Numbered from the stretch's first letter, positions 50,392 to 61,100 are shown. The stretch: DNA of 64,000 nucleotides from G020354085 sp964482055 (GCA_964482055.1 CAYZVX010000005.1:7697-71696), one strand, 5' to 3'. Numbers and translations are program-made. Notes: generated from the letters alone by a model not told the origin.

Positions 50392-51594
50392 TCAAGCGAG
50401 CGATTCTACATAATTTCGGATGCGCCGCGCCCCGTCCACGCATTCGGCGAGCGAGGCGACGAGCGCCATGCGCACGCGCCCGGCACCGGGATTGAGCCCA
50501 TGCGCCTCGCGCGACAGGTAGCGCCCGGGTAGCACCAGCACGTTTTCGCGTGCGTACAGCTCGCGGGTGAAGGTCTCATCGTCCTGCGGCGTTTTCGGCC
50601 ACAGATAGAAGCTTGCATCCGGCCGCTGCACGTCCAGCACGGGCGCGAGGATTTCGAGCACGGCGTCGAATTTCTCGCGGTAGCGCCGGCGGTTCTCGCG
50701 CACGTGCTCCTCGTCGTTCCAGGCCTTGATGCTGGCGAGCTGGGTGGGCGGGGGCAGGGCGCAGCCCTGATAAGTGCGGTACTCGAGGTACTGCCGAATC
50801 ACGCGGGCATCACCCGCCACGAAGCCGGAGCGCAGGCCTGGCAGGTTCGAGCGCTTCGACAGGCTGTGGAACACGAGGCAATGCCGGTAGTCCTCCACAC
50901 CCAGATCATGGGCAACCGCAAGCAGCCCGACCGGTGGCTGCCACTCGTCAAAGTAAAGCTCGGAGTAGCACTCGTCTGAAGCAATGATGAAATCGTGCCG
51001 TTGCGCAAGCTCCAGAAGTCGCGCGAAGTCGGCGTGCGCGAGCACCGTGCCGGTCGGGTTGCCCGGCGAGCAGACGTACACGAGCTGCACGCGCGGCCAC
51101 AGTTCCGCCGGCACGCGCGCGAAATCCATGCGATAGGAGTTGTCGGGCAGTGTGTTGAGAAAGTAGGGGCGCGCGCCGGCGAGCAGCGCCGCGCCTTCGT
51201 AGATCTGGTAGAACGGATTGGGCATCAGCACGACCGGCTCGGCCGCGCTCGCATCGACCACCGCTTGGGCGATCGAGAACAACGCCTCGCGCGTGCCGGC
51301 CACCGGAAGAATGTGACGTTCAGGATCGAGCGGCGCGCGCGTGAGGCCAAAACGACGCGTTGCCCAGTGCGCGATGGCCGCGCGCAACTGCGGCATGCCC
51401 TTCGTGACCGGGTAGTGGGACAGCCCCGCGAGGCTCGCCCTGAGCTCTTCCAATACGAAACTCGGTGCGGCATGCTGCGGCTCGCCGATCGACAGCTTGA
51501 TCGGGCTCTTGGCCGCGGGCGGTGTGATGCCTTCGATGAGCTTGGCGAGCCGCTGGAAGGGGTAGGGCTGCAGGCCCGCGAGCCGGGGGTTCAT
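50392..51594 (-). CDS. dapC: Succinyldiaminopimelate aminotransferase DapC
   Basis: This is a fold-type I PLP aminotransferase, 400 residues, that converts N-succinyl-2-amino-6-oxopimelate. The PLP lysine lies in SLSKRSNLPGLRSGF, with the aspartate and tyrosine contacts in IIASDECYSELYFDEW. The N-terminus NPRLAGLQPYPFQRL and operon position with dapD and dapE support DapC over a general aminotransferase. ATG 51594 lies just after a promoter; longer frames enter the divergent gene. Confidence 0.93.
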   Translation of the reverse strand: MNPRLAGLQPYPFQRLAKLIEGITPPAAKSPIKLSIGEPQHAAPSFVLEELRASLAGLSHYPVTKGMPQLRAAIAHWATRRFGLTRAPLDPERHILPVAGTREALFSIAQAVVDASAAEPVVLMPNPFYQIYEGAALLAGARPYFLNTLPDNSYRMDFARVPAELWPRVQLVYVCSPGNPTGTVLAHADFARLLELAQRHDFIIASDECYSELYFDEWQPPVGLLAVAHDLGVEDYRHCLVFHSLSKRSNLPGLRSGFVAGDARVIRQYLEYRTYQGCALPPPTQLASIKAWNDEEHVRENRRRYREKFDAVLEILAPVLDVQRPDASFYLWPKTPQDDETFTRELYARENVLVLPGRYLSREAHGLNPGAGRVRMALVASLAECVDGARRIRNYVESLA

Positions 51595-51621
51595 GATGCT
51601 GGGCGTATTCGGAAAAACAGA

Positions 51622-51651
51622 ATTATACGGGAACCGGCCGATGCCCACCAA
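51622..51651 (-). promoter_or_regulatory. Promoter of dapC-dapD-dapE
   Basis: On the minus strand a consensus TATAAT (plus ATTATA, 51622-51627) is preceded after 18 bases by TTGGTG. The transcript would start about 20 bases before the dapC ATG. The divergent EamA gene begins inside the -35 region. Confidence 0.55.
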
Positions 51652-52525
51652 TTCACCAGCACGCTGGCTGCCCGTCGCGACGCTCGCGCTCGGGGCGAGC
51701 CTGTGGGGTGTGATCTGGTTTCCAATGCGCCTGCTCGAGGCGCAGGCGCTCACCGGCATCTGGCTGACGTTCATCCTCTACGGCGTGGCGCTCGCCGCCA
51801 GCCTGCCATGGTCCTGGCGCGCATTCGCGGAATACCGTCATGGCTTTGGCTCGCTCACCCTGCTCATGCTGGCGGCCGGCTGGACCAATGTCGCGTTCGT
51901 CGAGGCGGTGCTGACCGGCAACATCCTGCGTGTGCTGCTGCTCTTCTACCTTTCACCGCTGTGGCAGGTGCTGATGGGATGGTTCATTCTGCACGAGCAC
52001 CCCTCGCGCACGGCGCTCGTGAGCCTCGCGATCGCGATGAGTGGCGCGCTCATCATGCTGTGGGATGCGCGCATCGGGTTGCCGTGGCCGGGCAGTTCGG
52101 CGGACTGGTACGCCATCTCCTCGGGTCTCGCGTTTGCGGCGTCCAACGTCATCACACGCAAGGCCCAGCACGTTTCGGTGCCGGCGAAGGCGGTGAGCGT
52201 GTGGGGCGGTGTCGTGCTGGTGGCCGGGGCCATCATTGCGCTCACCGGCACGGCGTGGCCCACGGTCGGCGCCTCCACACTCATCGGTGCGGCGGCGCTC
52301 GGGGTCTTCGGCATCCTGTTCATGACGCTGCTCGTGCAGTACGGCGTAACGCACCTGCCGGTGCACCGGTCGGCGGTGATCGCGCTGATCGAGCTCGTGG
52401 CGGGGGCCGTGTCGCAGCAGCTGCTGACCGACGAGCTGGTCACGGCACGGGAGTGGTGGGGCGGGGCGCTGATTGCGCTCGGCGCCTACCTGTCAGCTCG
52501 CGCGGCGCAGGCGAGACCGCCGTAG
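51641..52525 (+). CDS. EamA/DMT-family membrane transporter
   Basis: This 294-residue protein of the drug/metabolite transporter superfamily has ten hydrophobic helices in two EamA halves (about 10-140 and 150-285). The substrate cannot be predicted. ATG 51641 gives a short N-terminal tail before the first helix. It is divergent from dapC and converges with yggS. Confidence 0.88.
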   Translation: MPTNSPARWLPVATLALGASLWGVIWFPMRLLEAQALTGIWLTFILYGVALAASLPWSWRAFAEYRHGFGSLTLLMLAAGWTNVAFVEAVLTGNILRVLLLFYLSPLWQVLMGWFILHEHPSRTALVSLAIAMSGALIMLWDARIGLPWPGSSADWYAISSGLAFAASNVITRKAQHVSVPAKAVSVWGGVVLVAGAIIALTGTAWPTVGASTLIGAAALGVFGILFMTLLVQYGVTHLPVHRSAVIALIELVAGAVSQQLLTDELVTAREWWGGALIALGAYLSARAAQARPP

Positions 52526-52538
52526 TGCTACGGCAGAG

Positions 52539-53267
52539 TCATTTCACGTAGCTGCGCTCGCCAAAGATCGCGGCGCCGATGCGCAGCATGGTCGAGCCCT
52601 CCAGGATGGCTTCGACGTAGTCGCCGCTCATGCCCATGGACAGCTCCGTGAAATCGGCCCAGCCGGTGCGGCGCTGGCAGTCGTCGCGCAGGCCTCGCAG
52701 CGCGGCGAACGCGGTCCGGCTTTCATCGCTGCTCGCCGGGTACGGGCCGATGGCCATGAGCCCGCGCAGGCGAAGCGGTGACGGCCGCAGGTGTTGCAAC
52801 CCCTCGAGCAGTCCGGGCAGGGCTTCGGGCGTGACCCCGTGCTTGCGTGGATCGCGCGTGATGTTGATCTCGATGAGGGTATCGAGGGAGGCGTGTCTTT
52901 CGTCGGTCAGCCGCGCCAAGCGCTGCGCGAGGGCGAGGCTGTCGAGCGAGTGCAGCCAGGCGAAATTTCCGGGAATGAATCTGGCCTTGTTCGACTGCAA
53001 GTGGCCGATGAAGTGCCAGCATAGCCTATGCGCGGCGAGGCGCTCGATCTTCGGCAGCGCCTCCTGCACGGTGCTTTCGCCGAAATCGGTCTGCCCAGCG
53101 GCGACTGCCGCCTCGATGATCTCGGGCGCATGGGTCTTGGAGACCGCCACCAGGCGGATGGTGGCCGGGTCGCGCCCGGCGCGACGGGCAATGTCGTCGA
53201 TATGCTGTCTGAGCGCGCGCAGGCGCGCACCGATGGTCGCGACGGTTTCGTCGGGTGGCGCAGCCAT
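52539..53267 (-). CDS. yggS: PLP homeostasis protein YggS
   Basis: This single-domain alanine-racemase-like protein binds PLP without enzymatic activity and balances PLP pools. The 242-residue protein has the PLP lysine Lys44 in LVAVSKTHAPE. It also has FGESTVQEALPKI, the HFIGHLQSNKAR motif and a C-terminal ELSMGMSGDYVEAI. All family motifs are complete. A heptamer repeat array lies upstream, between it and the divergent dciA-like gene. Confidence 0.95.
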   Translation of the reverse strand: MAAPPDETVATIGARLRALRQHIDDIARRAGRDPATIRLVAVSKTHAPEIIEAAVAAGQTDFGESTVQEALPKIERLAAHRLCWHFIGHLQSNKARFIPGNFAWLHSLDSLALAQRLARLTDERHASLDTLIEINITRDPRKHGVTPEALPGLLEGLQHLRPSPLRLRGLMAIGPYPASSDESRTAFAALRGLRDDCQRRTGWADFTELSMGMSGDYVEAILEGSTMLRIGAAIFGERSYVK

Positions 53268-53283
53268 GTGCGGATGTTAGCCG

Positions 53284-53361
53284 GTGAGCAGTAATGAGTG
53301 AACGGTAAACGATGGGCAGCATGGCTCGCCTTGCGCTCACTGTTCACCGAGCACTGTTCAC
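53284..53361. repeat. Mirrored heptamer repeat between yggS and the dciA-like gene
   Basis: Left arm 53284-53318: GTGAGCA, GTAATGA, GTGAACG, GTAAACG, ATGGGCA. Right arm 53334-53361: CGCTCAC, TGTTCAC, CGAGCAC, TGTTCAC. The right arm is roughly the inverse complement of the left. The two genes diverge here, so both promoters must lie within or next to the array. Confidence 0.75.
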
Positions 53362-53375
53362 TGCATAATGCCGGC

Positions 53376-53858
53376 GTGAAGCGCAATTCCACACCACGCA
53401 ACCTGGGCGCGTTCCTGCCGCCGGATTTGCTCAAGGCCCTGAGCCTGCGCATGGACGAGAAGACGCGGCTCGCCGCGCTGTGGCGCCGCTACGCGCCGGC
53501 GGGCCTCGCCGACCATGTCCAGCCGGTGAGCTGCACGGACGGGCGCCTCACGCTACAAACCGGCAGCGCCGCCTGGGCGTCGCGCGTGCGCCACAGCCAG
53601 CAGACGCTGCTCGCGCAGTTGCGCGCCGAACCGGGCTTCCAGCATTTGCGCGAGCTGCGCATCCGCGTGCGCCCGCCACAGGCCGACAAGTCGGCGCCGG
53701 CGCGCGCCAGCAAGCCGACGCGGTTGTCGGCGCAAGGCGCGCGCTGCGTGGCGAGCGCCGCCGATGGCATCGACGATCCGCAATTGCGCGCTGCGCTCAG
53801 GCGTTTGAGCGATGACTTGGGCGGTCGCGGCGCAGCCACAACCAAGAGCGATCGCTGA
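53376..53858 (+). CDS. DUF721/DciA-like protein
   Basis: This is a 160-residue protein with a DUF721 domain (about residues 10-95), which includes LWRRYAPAGLADHVQPVSCTDGRLTLQTGS in part and WASRVRHSQQTLLAQL. In many bacteria DUF721 defines DciA, the ancestral loader of the DnaB helicase (family knowledge). The C-terminal half is basic and low in complexity. The start is GTG 53376. It could be the helicase loader for the dnaB gene at 40 kb; that is inference. Confidence 0.75.
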   Translation: MKRNSTPRNLGAFLPPDLLKALSLRMDEKTRLAALWRRYAPAGLADHVQPVSCTDGRLTLQTGSAAWASRVRHSQQTLLAQLRAEPGFQHLRELRIRVRPPQADKSAPARASKPTRLSAQGARCVASAADGIDDPQLRAALRRLSDDLGGRGAATTKSDR

Positions 53859-53920
53859 TCCGCGCCGCGCCGCAAAATCTTCGTTTGTTTCGCACAGTCC
53901 CTGTGGTTTAATCGCGGCGC

Positions 53921-55161
53921 ATGATTCGGCCCTACGAGGTGTTCATCGGCCTGCGCTACACGCGCGCCCGCCGCCGGTCCCATTTCATCTCCGTCATTTC
54001 GCTCATCTCGGTGCTCGGCATCACGCTCGGCATCGCGGCCCTGATCACGGTGCTGTCCGTGATGAACGGATTTGGCAAGGAGCTGCGCGAACGCATCCTC
54101 GGTGTGGTCTCGCACGTGACGATCACCGAGAGCGGGGGCCGGCTCGCCGACTGGCAGGCCGTCTCGCAGCGGGTGCGCGACCCGCACGTCGTGGGGCGCG
54201 CCCCGTACATACTCGGCCAGGGCATGGTGGTGCGCGGCAAGAACGTGAGCGGCGTGATGGTGCGCGGGATTCTGCCGGCCGAGGAGGGCCAGGTCTCGGA
54301 GTTTGGCCCCCGGATGCTCAATGGCCGCCTTGATGCCCTGAAGGCCGGCGAGTTCAACATCGTGGTGGGAGCATCGCTCGCCTGGAAGCTCGACTTGCAG
54401 CCCGGCTCGCAGGTCTCGCTCGTCATCCCGCAGGCGCAGTCCACCGCCGCAGGGCTGCTGCCGCGCTTTCGCCGCTTTACGGTCGCTGGCGTGTTCAAGA
54501 TGGACATGCACGAGTACGACAGCGGCCTGGTGCTGATCCATCTCGACGATGCCGCCCGGCTCTATCAGATGAACGGCGCGGTCAGCGGGCTGCGCCTGAA
54601 GCTCGACGATCTCGACCTGGCGCCGGTGGTGAGCGAGCGCATCGCCGCGGGCCTCGGGCCCGAGTACCGGGCGCGCGACTGGACGCGCGAGCACGGCAAC
54701 TTCTTCCGCGCCCTCAAGATCGAGAAGACCGTGATGTTCGTGATCCTGCTGCTGATCGTGACGGTGGCGATGTTCAACGTGGTGTCGGCGCTGGTCATGA
54801 TCGTGAACGAGAAGGAATCCGACATCGCCATCCTGCGCACGCTCGGGGCGAGCCCGCAGAGCATCATGGGCATCTTCATGGTCAACGGCGCCGTGGTCGG
54901 CCTGATCGGCACCATGGTCGGCACGGTCGTTGGCATCCTGCTCGCGCTCAACGTGGAGGCGCTGGTGCAGGGCCTGGAGAGCCTGCTGCGCACTTCCTTC
55001 ATCTCGGCCGACGTGTACTTTATCAGCGAGCTGCCCTCCGACCTGCATTGGGGCGATGTCGCGCTGATCGCCGGCTGTTCAGTATTGCTGGCGCTCGTTT
55101 CGACCATCTATCCGGCCTGGCGGGCATCGAAGGTACAGCCAGCCGAGGCGCTGCGTTACGA

Positions 55162-55165
<4 letters not shown>
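53921..55165 (+). CDS. Lipoprotein-releasing permease LolC/E (LolF-like)
   Basis: This is the membrane subunit of the Lol ABC transporter, which extracts outer-membrane lipoproteins from the inner membrane. The 414-residue protein begins YEVFIGLRYTRARRRSHFISVISLIS and has the first helix near 25-50. A MacB-like periplasmic domain covers about 55-260, and three further helices follow with FtsX-type core (SDIAILRTLGASPQSIMGIF). Only one such gene precedes lolD and none follows it, so the transporter may be a LolF2-LolD2 type. It overlaps lolD by 4 bases (ATGA). Confidence 0.92.
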
Positions 55166-55848
<683 letters not shown>

Positions 55849-55879
55849 CGACGCGACACGCACGGCAGGGACGCCAATC

Positions 55880-58165
55880 ATGCGATTCGCCGCACTGTCC
55901 TTCCTCGGTGGGGTGCTGCTGGTGCAGCAGCTGCCCGACCTGCCTTCGCCGTGGTGGGTTGTGCTCGCCTTGCCGTTTCTGCTGCTTGCGCTGGTGCAGC
56001 CGAGGTGGCTGCTCGGCGCGCTGTTCGTGCTCGGGTTCGCCTGGGCGAGCTGGCGGGCGGAGCTGATTCTGGCAGACCGCCTGCCGGTCGAGCTCGAGGG
56101 CCAGGATCTCGTCGTCGAAGGTTACGTCGCCGACATTCCGCAGACGACCGACTTCGGCCAGCGCTTTGTCTTCGACATCGACGCGGCCCGCCAGGGCGAG
56201 GCAACGGTATCAGTGCCGCGGCGCGTGCAGCTCAGCATCCGTAGCGCAGTGCCGCTGGTGCGCGCCGCCGAGCGCTGGCGCCTGGCGGTGCGCCTCGTGC
56301 AGCCGCATGGCCTGCAGAATCCCGGCGGATTCGACTATGAGGCGCACCTGTTTCGCAATCGCATACGGGCGCGCGGCTACGTGCGCGATGCGCCGTCGCC
56401 GCAGCGGCTCTCTGGCGATGCCGCGCGCTACGGGCTCGGGCGCTTGCGCCAGAGCCTCGGCGAACGGATCAGCGCGTTGCTGGCCGAGCAGCCCGCGGCC
56501 GGGATCGTGGTGGCGCTCGCCAACGGCGATGCGCGGGGGATCAGCGAGGAGCAGTGGCAGGTGTTGCGCGCCACCGGCACCCTGCACCTCGTGGCGATCT
56601 CGGGCCTGCACATCAGCCTGGTTGCCGCGGTCGTGTTCTTCATGGCGCGCTGGGGCTGGTCGATGGCGGGCGTGACCGCGCTGCGCGTGCCGGCACCGGT
56701 ATTCGCCGCCGGCGCGGCGCTGCTCGCCGCGACCGGCTATGCGGCGCTTGCCGGCTTCGTTATTCCGACGCAGCGTGCGCTCATCATGCTGGCGGTCGCG
56801 CTGGGTGGGGTGTTCCTGCGGCGCCGGCCGGCCGCCTCGCAATTGCTGGCCGGTGCGCTGCTTGCGGTGCTGCTGTTCGACCCGTTGTCGGTGCTGGCCC
56901 CGGGCTTCTGGCTGTCGTTCGCTGCCGTGGCCGTGATCATCTTCGCCATGCATGGCGAGCACGGCCGGCGCAAGGTCTGGCGCCAATGGGGTTATCTGCA
57001 GTGGGCGATCGCGCTCGGCATGCTGCCGCTGACGCTCGCCTTGTTTCAACGCGTCTCGCTGGTGGCGCCGCTGGCGAACATGCTGGCCGTCCCGCTCTTT
57101 GATCTGGCGGCGGTGCCGCTGACGCTTGCCGGCATCGTCGCGCTCGCCATACTGCCCGAGGCGCTCGCCCAATGGCCGCTCGCCGCGGCCGCCGCGCTGC
57201 TGCAACTGCTTTGGCCGGCGCTCGAGTGGCTCGCGGCACGCGAATACGCGCAGTGGCTGGCCCCCGGCGCATCGCCCTGGGCCCTGGTCTGCGCGCTGAT
57301 CGGCGCCGCCTGGCTGCTCGCCCCGCGCGGGGTGCCGGCGCGCTGGGTCGGCATGGTGTGGTGGGCGCCGCTCGCCACGAGCGCACCGGCGGGACCGGTC
57401 CAAGGCGAGGCCTGGTTCACGCTGCTCGATGTCGGTCAGGGGCTTGCGGCGGTAGTGCGCACCGAGCAGCACGCGCTCGTCTATGACAGCGGCCCGCGCG
57501 TGGGGCGCAACTTCGACACCGGCAACGCTGTGGTCGTGCCGTACCTGCGCGCGCAGGGTGTGCAGCGCATCGACACGTTGATCATCAGCCACGGTGACAA
57601 CGACCACATCGGTGGCGCCGAGTCGCTGTTGCGCGCCATGCCCGTTGCGCGGACCTTGAGCAGCGTGCCGTTCCTGCTACCAAACGCACGCGCCTGCGAA
57701 GCCGGCCAGTCGTGGGAATGGGACGGTGTCGTGTTCACGATGCTCGGTCCTGCGCCCGGCGCCTACGGGCGCCGCAATGACGCCTCCTGCGTGCTGCGCG
57801 TGGCGAGCCGCTACGGATCGGTGCTGCTGCCCGGCGACATCGAGGCACGCGCGGAACGCGATCTGCTCGCGCGCGACCCGCAGCGGCTTGCCGCCGACGT
57901 CCTGGTGGCACCGCACCACGGCAGCAAGACCTCCTCGACCGATGCCTTCCTCGCGGCGGTGCGCCCGCGCTACGTGTTCTTTCCTGTCGGTTACCGCAAC
58001 CGCCATCATCACCCGCACGCACCGGTGCGGGCGCGCTACGAACGCCTCGGTGTGCGGGCCTACGACTCCGCTAGCGCCGGGGCGCTCGAGGTGCGCCTGG
58101 GCGCGCAGGGTGTGGACGTGGCAGCTTACCGCGAGCGTGCCCGGCGCTACTGGTTCAGCCACTGA
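55880..58165 (+). CDS. comEC: ComEC/Rec2 DNA uptake channel
   Basis: This is the inner-membrane channel and nuclease-like protein for DNA uptake in natural transformation. The 761-residue protein has two N-terminal helices, an OB-fold (about 60-175), and a competence domain of about eight helices (HLVAISGLHISLVAAVVFF; GFVIPTQRALIMLAVALGG in part). A C-terminal metallo-beta-lactamase domain with ISHGDNDHIGG and APHHGSKTSS carries the metal ligands. Presence suggests competence potential, but no pilus genes are in view. Confidence 0.95.
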   Translation: MRFAALSFLGGVLLVQQLPDLPSPWWVVLALPFLLLALVQPRWLLGALFVLGFAWASWRAELILADRLPVELEGQDLVVEGYVADIPQTTDFGQRFVFDIDAARQGEATVSVPRRVQLSIRSAVPLVRAAERWRLAVRLVQPHGLQNPGGFDYEAHLFRNRIRARGYVRDAPSPQRLSGDAARYGLGRLRQSLGERISALLAEQPAAGIVVALANGDARGISEEQWQVLRATGTLHLVAISGLHISLVAAVVFFMARWGWSMAGVTALRVPAPVFAAGAALLAATGYAALAGFVIPTQRALIMLAVALGGVFLRRRPAASQLLAGALLAVLLFDPLSVLAPGFWLSFAAVAVIIFAMHGEHGRRKVWRQWGYLQWAIALGMLPLTLALFQRVSLVAPLANMLAVPLFDLAAVPLTLAGIVALAILPEALAQWPLAAAAALLQLLWPALEWLAAREYAQWLAPGASPWALVCALIGAAWLLAPRGVPARWVGMVWWAPLATSAPAGPVQGEAWFTLLDVGQGLAAVVRTEQHALVYDSGPRVGRNFDTGNAVVVPYLRAQGVQRIDTLIISHGDNDHIGGAESLLRAMPVARTLSSVPFLLPNARACEAGQSWEWDGVVFTMLGPAPGAYGRRNDASCVLRVASRYGSVLLPGDIEARAERDLLARDPQRLAADVLVAPHHGSKTSSTDAFLAAVRPRYVFFPVGYRNRHHHPHAPVRARYERLGVRAYDSASAGALEVRLGAQGVDVAAYRERARRYWFSH

Positions 58166-58189
58166 CGCGCACGCGCCAGCCGTTCGCTG

Positions 58190-58219
58190 TTTACCGTCTC
58201 GCCCGGCCTCTGCTACAGT
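58190..58219 (+). promoter_or_regulatory. Candidate promoter of exbB-exbD-msbA
   Basis: TTTACC, 18 bases, TACAGT, in the 89-base gap between comEC and exbB. Each hexamer matches the consensus at four of six positions. Confidence 0.45.
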
Positions 58220-58254
58220 AGCGCGCGTTTTTCTTGTACCAACAGGGACTTAGC

Positions 58255-58881
58255 ATGTTTGAACTGATCCGGTCCGGCGGCTGGGTGATGTGGCCCCTCA
58301 TCGCCTGTTCCATCGGGGCACTGGCCATTATCGGCGAGCGCTTCTGGACGCTGCAAAAGAAGTACGTGACGCCGAGCGGCCTGCTGGAGGAGGTGCGCGG
58401 CTGGCTCGCGCGTAACGAGCTTGGCGAAGAGCGCCTCAAGCAGCTGCGTGAGGGCTCGCCGCTCGGGCGGGTGCTGGCGGCCGGACTGGTCAATCGCAAC
58501 CATCCGCGCATCGTCGTCAAGGAGGCAATCGAGGACGCCGGCCGCCACGTGGTGCCGGACCTCGAGCGCTACCTGCGCACCCTCGGCACCATCGCCGCCA
58601 TTTCCCCGTTTCTCGGCTTGCTCGGAACCGTGCTCGGCATGATCGACATGTTCGCCGGCATCGGGCGCGCCGGAGTCGGTGATCCCTCGATCGTGGCGAG
58701 CGGCATCTCGCAGGCGCTCATCGCCACGGCCTCCGGTCTGATCGTGGCAATTCCGAGCCTGATGTTCTATCGCTTCTTCCGCGGGCGCGTGAGCGAGCTG
58801 CTGGTCGAGATGGAAAAGCAGGCCATCGCCCTGGTCGAGATATTGAAGGGCGAGCGCGAGCAGGAAACCGGGGCAGCATAA
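58255..58881 (+). CDS. exbB: ExbB/TolQ-family proton-channel protein
   Basis: This membrane subunit of an ExbB-ExbD proton-driven complex energises TonB-type transport. The 208-residue protein has helix 1 near 10-30 and helices 2-3 at about 110-135 and 155-180. The latter carry the conserved ISPFLGLLGTVLGMIDMFAGI and SGISQALIATASGLIVAIPS. No tonB is nearby; in this msbA-linked arrangement the partner is unknown. The start is ATG 58255. Confidence 0.92.
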   Translation: MFELIRSGGWVMWPLIACSIGALAIIGERFWTLQKKYVTPSGLLEEVRGWLARNELGEERLKQLREGSPLGRVLAAGLVNRNHPRIVVKEAIEDAGRHVVPDLERYLRTLGTIAAISPFLGLLGTVLGMIDMFAGIGRAGVGDPSIVASGISQALIATASGLIVAIPSLMFYRFFRGRVSELLVEMEKQAIALVEILKGEREQETGAA

Positions 58882-58923
58882 GGCAAAGGAGAAGCGCGTG
58901 CCGCACGCCGGATTGAGCTCAGC

Positions 58924-59349
58924 ATGAACTTCCGCCCGAGCGAAGAAGACGAGCCGGAGATCAACCTGATCCCGCTGATCGACGTGCTGTTGATGGCGTT
59001 GATCTTTCTCATCGTCACGACCAGCTTCTCCAGGGAGGCGCAGTTGCGCGTGCGTCTGCCCGAGGCTGGCGCCGAGACCAAGGTCGACCAGCGCGCCCTG
59101 CGCATCACGATCGACGCCAGGGGCCAGTACTTCGTCAATGACCGCCAACTGCTCAACTCCAGCGCCGAGACGCTGCGCAGCGCGATGGCGCAGGCCGCCG
59201 GCCGCAACAAGGACCCGACCATCGTGATCCATGCCGACGGCAAGGCCCCGCACGAGTCGGTGGTGCGCGTGATGGACACGGCGCGGCGCCTGGGCTTCGC
59301 GCGCCTGAGCTTCGCCACCCAGCAGCCGCAGGGCGCCAGCGCGCCGTGA
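58924..59349 (+). CDS. exbD: ExbD/TolR-family protein
   Basis: This partner of ExbB has 141 residues, with a cytoplasmic N-terminus and one transmembrane helix. The helix contains the proton-relay Asp (INLIPLIDVLLMALIFLIVT) at about residues 18-40. A periplasmic C-domain follows. Its stop overlaps the msbA GTG start. Confidence 0.92.
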   Translation: MNFRPSEEDEPEINLIPLIDVLLMALIFLIVTTSFSREAQLRVRLPEAGAETKVDQRALRITIDARGQYFVNDRQLLNSSAETLRSAMAQAAGRNKDPTIVIHADGKAPHESVVRVMDTARRLGFARLSFATQQPQGASAP

Positions 59350-61097
59350 CGGCTGCGGCGCACAGCGGCGACAGCCTCACGCTGTACCGCCGCCTCCTGG
59401 CCTACGCCCTGCCCTACAAGTGGGTGTTCCTGGCCGGCGTGCTTGGCATGGCGATCACGGCCGCGACGGCCGGCGCCTTCACCGCGCTCATGAAGCCGCT
59501 CATCGACGAGGGCTTCGTCAACCGCGATGCCGCCACGATCCGGGTGCTGCCGCTGATGATCATCGGCTTGTTCCTGCTGCGCGGGATTGGCAACGCGCTC
59601 GCCGAGTACGGCATGAGCTGGGTCAGCCAGCGCGTGATCTTCGATTTGCGCAACGCGATTTTCCGGCGCCTGGTGGCGCTGCCGAGCAGCTTCTACGAGC
59701 GCAATGCGACCGGTCAGCTCATCTCGAAGCTCATTTTCAACGTCGGCCAGATGGCCGGCACGGTAACGAGCGTCGTGGTGACGGTGGTCGCCGATTCGCT
59801 GACGGTGCTGGTGCTGTTCGGTTGGCTGGTCTATCTCAACTGGAAGCTGACCCTGTTGTTTGTCGTGCTGCTGCCAATCTCGACCCTCATGCTGCGCGTC
59901 ATGAGCAAGCGCTTCCGCAAGACCAGCCATGAGATCCAGGCGAGCATGGGCGACATCTCGCAGGTGACGCAGGAGGCAGCCGAGGGCCAGCGCGTGGTCA
60001 AGGCCTTCCGCGGCGAGGAGGCCGAGATCCGGGCGTTCCTCGCGGCGAGCGAGCGCAGCCGCCGCCAGTTCATGCGGCGTGTGGCCGTTTCCGCGGTTGG
60101 CATGGCGCTGCTGCAGGTGGTGGGCGCCGTCGCCCTGGCGCTGGTGATCTATCTCGCGTTGTTCATGGGCGAGATCAGTGCCGGCGGATTCACCTCGTAC
60201 GTTTCCGCCTCGATCTGGCTCGCCGGCCCGACGCGCCGGCTGGCCAAGGTCAACGAGCAGATCCAGACCGGGCTCGCGGCGGCGCAGAGCGCCTTTGAGC
60301 TGCTGGACGAGCCGATCGAGGAGGACAGCGGGACCCGCGAGCTCGTCAATGTGCGCGGCGACATCGAGTACCGCGGCGTGACGTTCCGTTATGACGGCGC
60401 CGAGCGCCCGGCGCTGAGCGACGTGAGCTTTCGCGTGGCACCGGGGCAGACGCTCGCGCTGGTCGGGGCCTCGGGCAGCGGCAAGACCACCTGCGCCTCG
60501 CTGTTGCCGCGCTTCTATCGCGTGCAGCAGGGCGAGATCCGGCTCGATGGCGTGAACATCAACGAACTCAAGCTCGCCAATCTGCGTGATCAGATTGCGC
60601 TCGTCGGGCAGGAGCCGATCCTGTTCGACGATACGCTGCGCAAGAACATCGCCTATGGCGCGCACGGTCCGGTCGATGAGGCGCGAGTGCTGGAGGCGGC
60701 GCGCGCCGCGCACGTGCTCGAGTTTGCGCAGCGCCTGCCGCAGGGGCTCGACACACCGGTCGGTGAGCGCGGCAGTCGCCTGTCCGGCGGGCAGCGCCAG
60801 CGGGTGGCGATTGCGCGCGCGCTCTACAAGAACGCGCCGATCCTGGTGCTGGACGAGGCGACCTCGGCACTCGACAGCGAGTCGGAGCGCTACGTGCAGG
60901 TCGCCATGCAGGAGCTGATGCGCAATCGTACGACGCTGGTGATCGCGCATCGCCTGTCGACGGTGGAGCACGCCGATCGCATCGTGGTGCTGAACCAGGG
61001 GCGGGTGGCGGAGTCCGGTACGCATGGCGAGCTGCTCGCGCGCAACGGCATTTACGCCGCGTTGTACCGCAACCAGTTCAACGAGGCCGCCAGCTGA
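59346..61097 (+). CDS. msbA: Lipid A export ATP-binding permease MsbA
   Basis: This is the ABC exporter that flips lipid A-core across the inner membrane. The 583-residue protein has six transmembrane helices (about 20-320). The nucleotide-binding domain has Walker A GASGSGKTT, signature LSGGQRQRVAIARAL, Walker B ILVLDEATSALD and H-loop IAHRLSTVE. The start is GTG 59346, overlapping exbD by 4 bases. The following lpxK confirms the LPS role. Confidence 0.95.
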   Translation: MTAAAHSGDSLTLYRRLLAYALPYKWVFLAGVLGMAITAATAGAFTALMKPLIDEGFVNRDAATIRVLPLMIIGLFLLRGIGNALAEYGMSWVSQRVIFDLRNAIFRRLVALPSSFYERNATGQLISKLIFNVGQMAGTVTSVVVTVVADSLTVLVLFGWLVYLNWKLTLLFVVLLPISTLMLRVMSKRFRKTSHEIQASMGDISQVTQEAAEGQRVVKAFRGEEAEIRAFLAASERSRRQFMRRVAVSAVGMALLQVVGAVALALVIYLALFMGEISAGGFTSYVSASIWLAGPTRRLAKVNEQIQTGLAAAQSAFELLDEPIEEDSGTRELVNVRGDIEYRGVTFRYDGAERPALSDVSFRVAPGQTLALVGASGSGKTTCASLLPRFYRVQQGEIRLDGVNINELKLANLRDQIALVGQEPILFDDTLRKNIAYGAHGPVDEARVLEAARAAHVLEFAQRLPQGLDTPVGERGSRLSGGQRQRVAIARALYKNAPILVLDEATSALDSESERYVQVAMQELMRNRTTLVIAHRLSTVEHADRIVVLNQGRVAESGTHGELLARNGIYAALYRNQFNEAAS

Positions 61098-61100
61098 GGG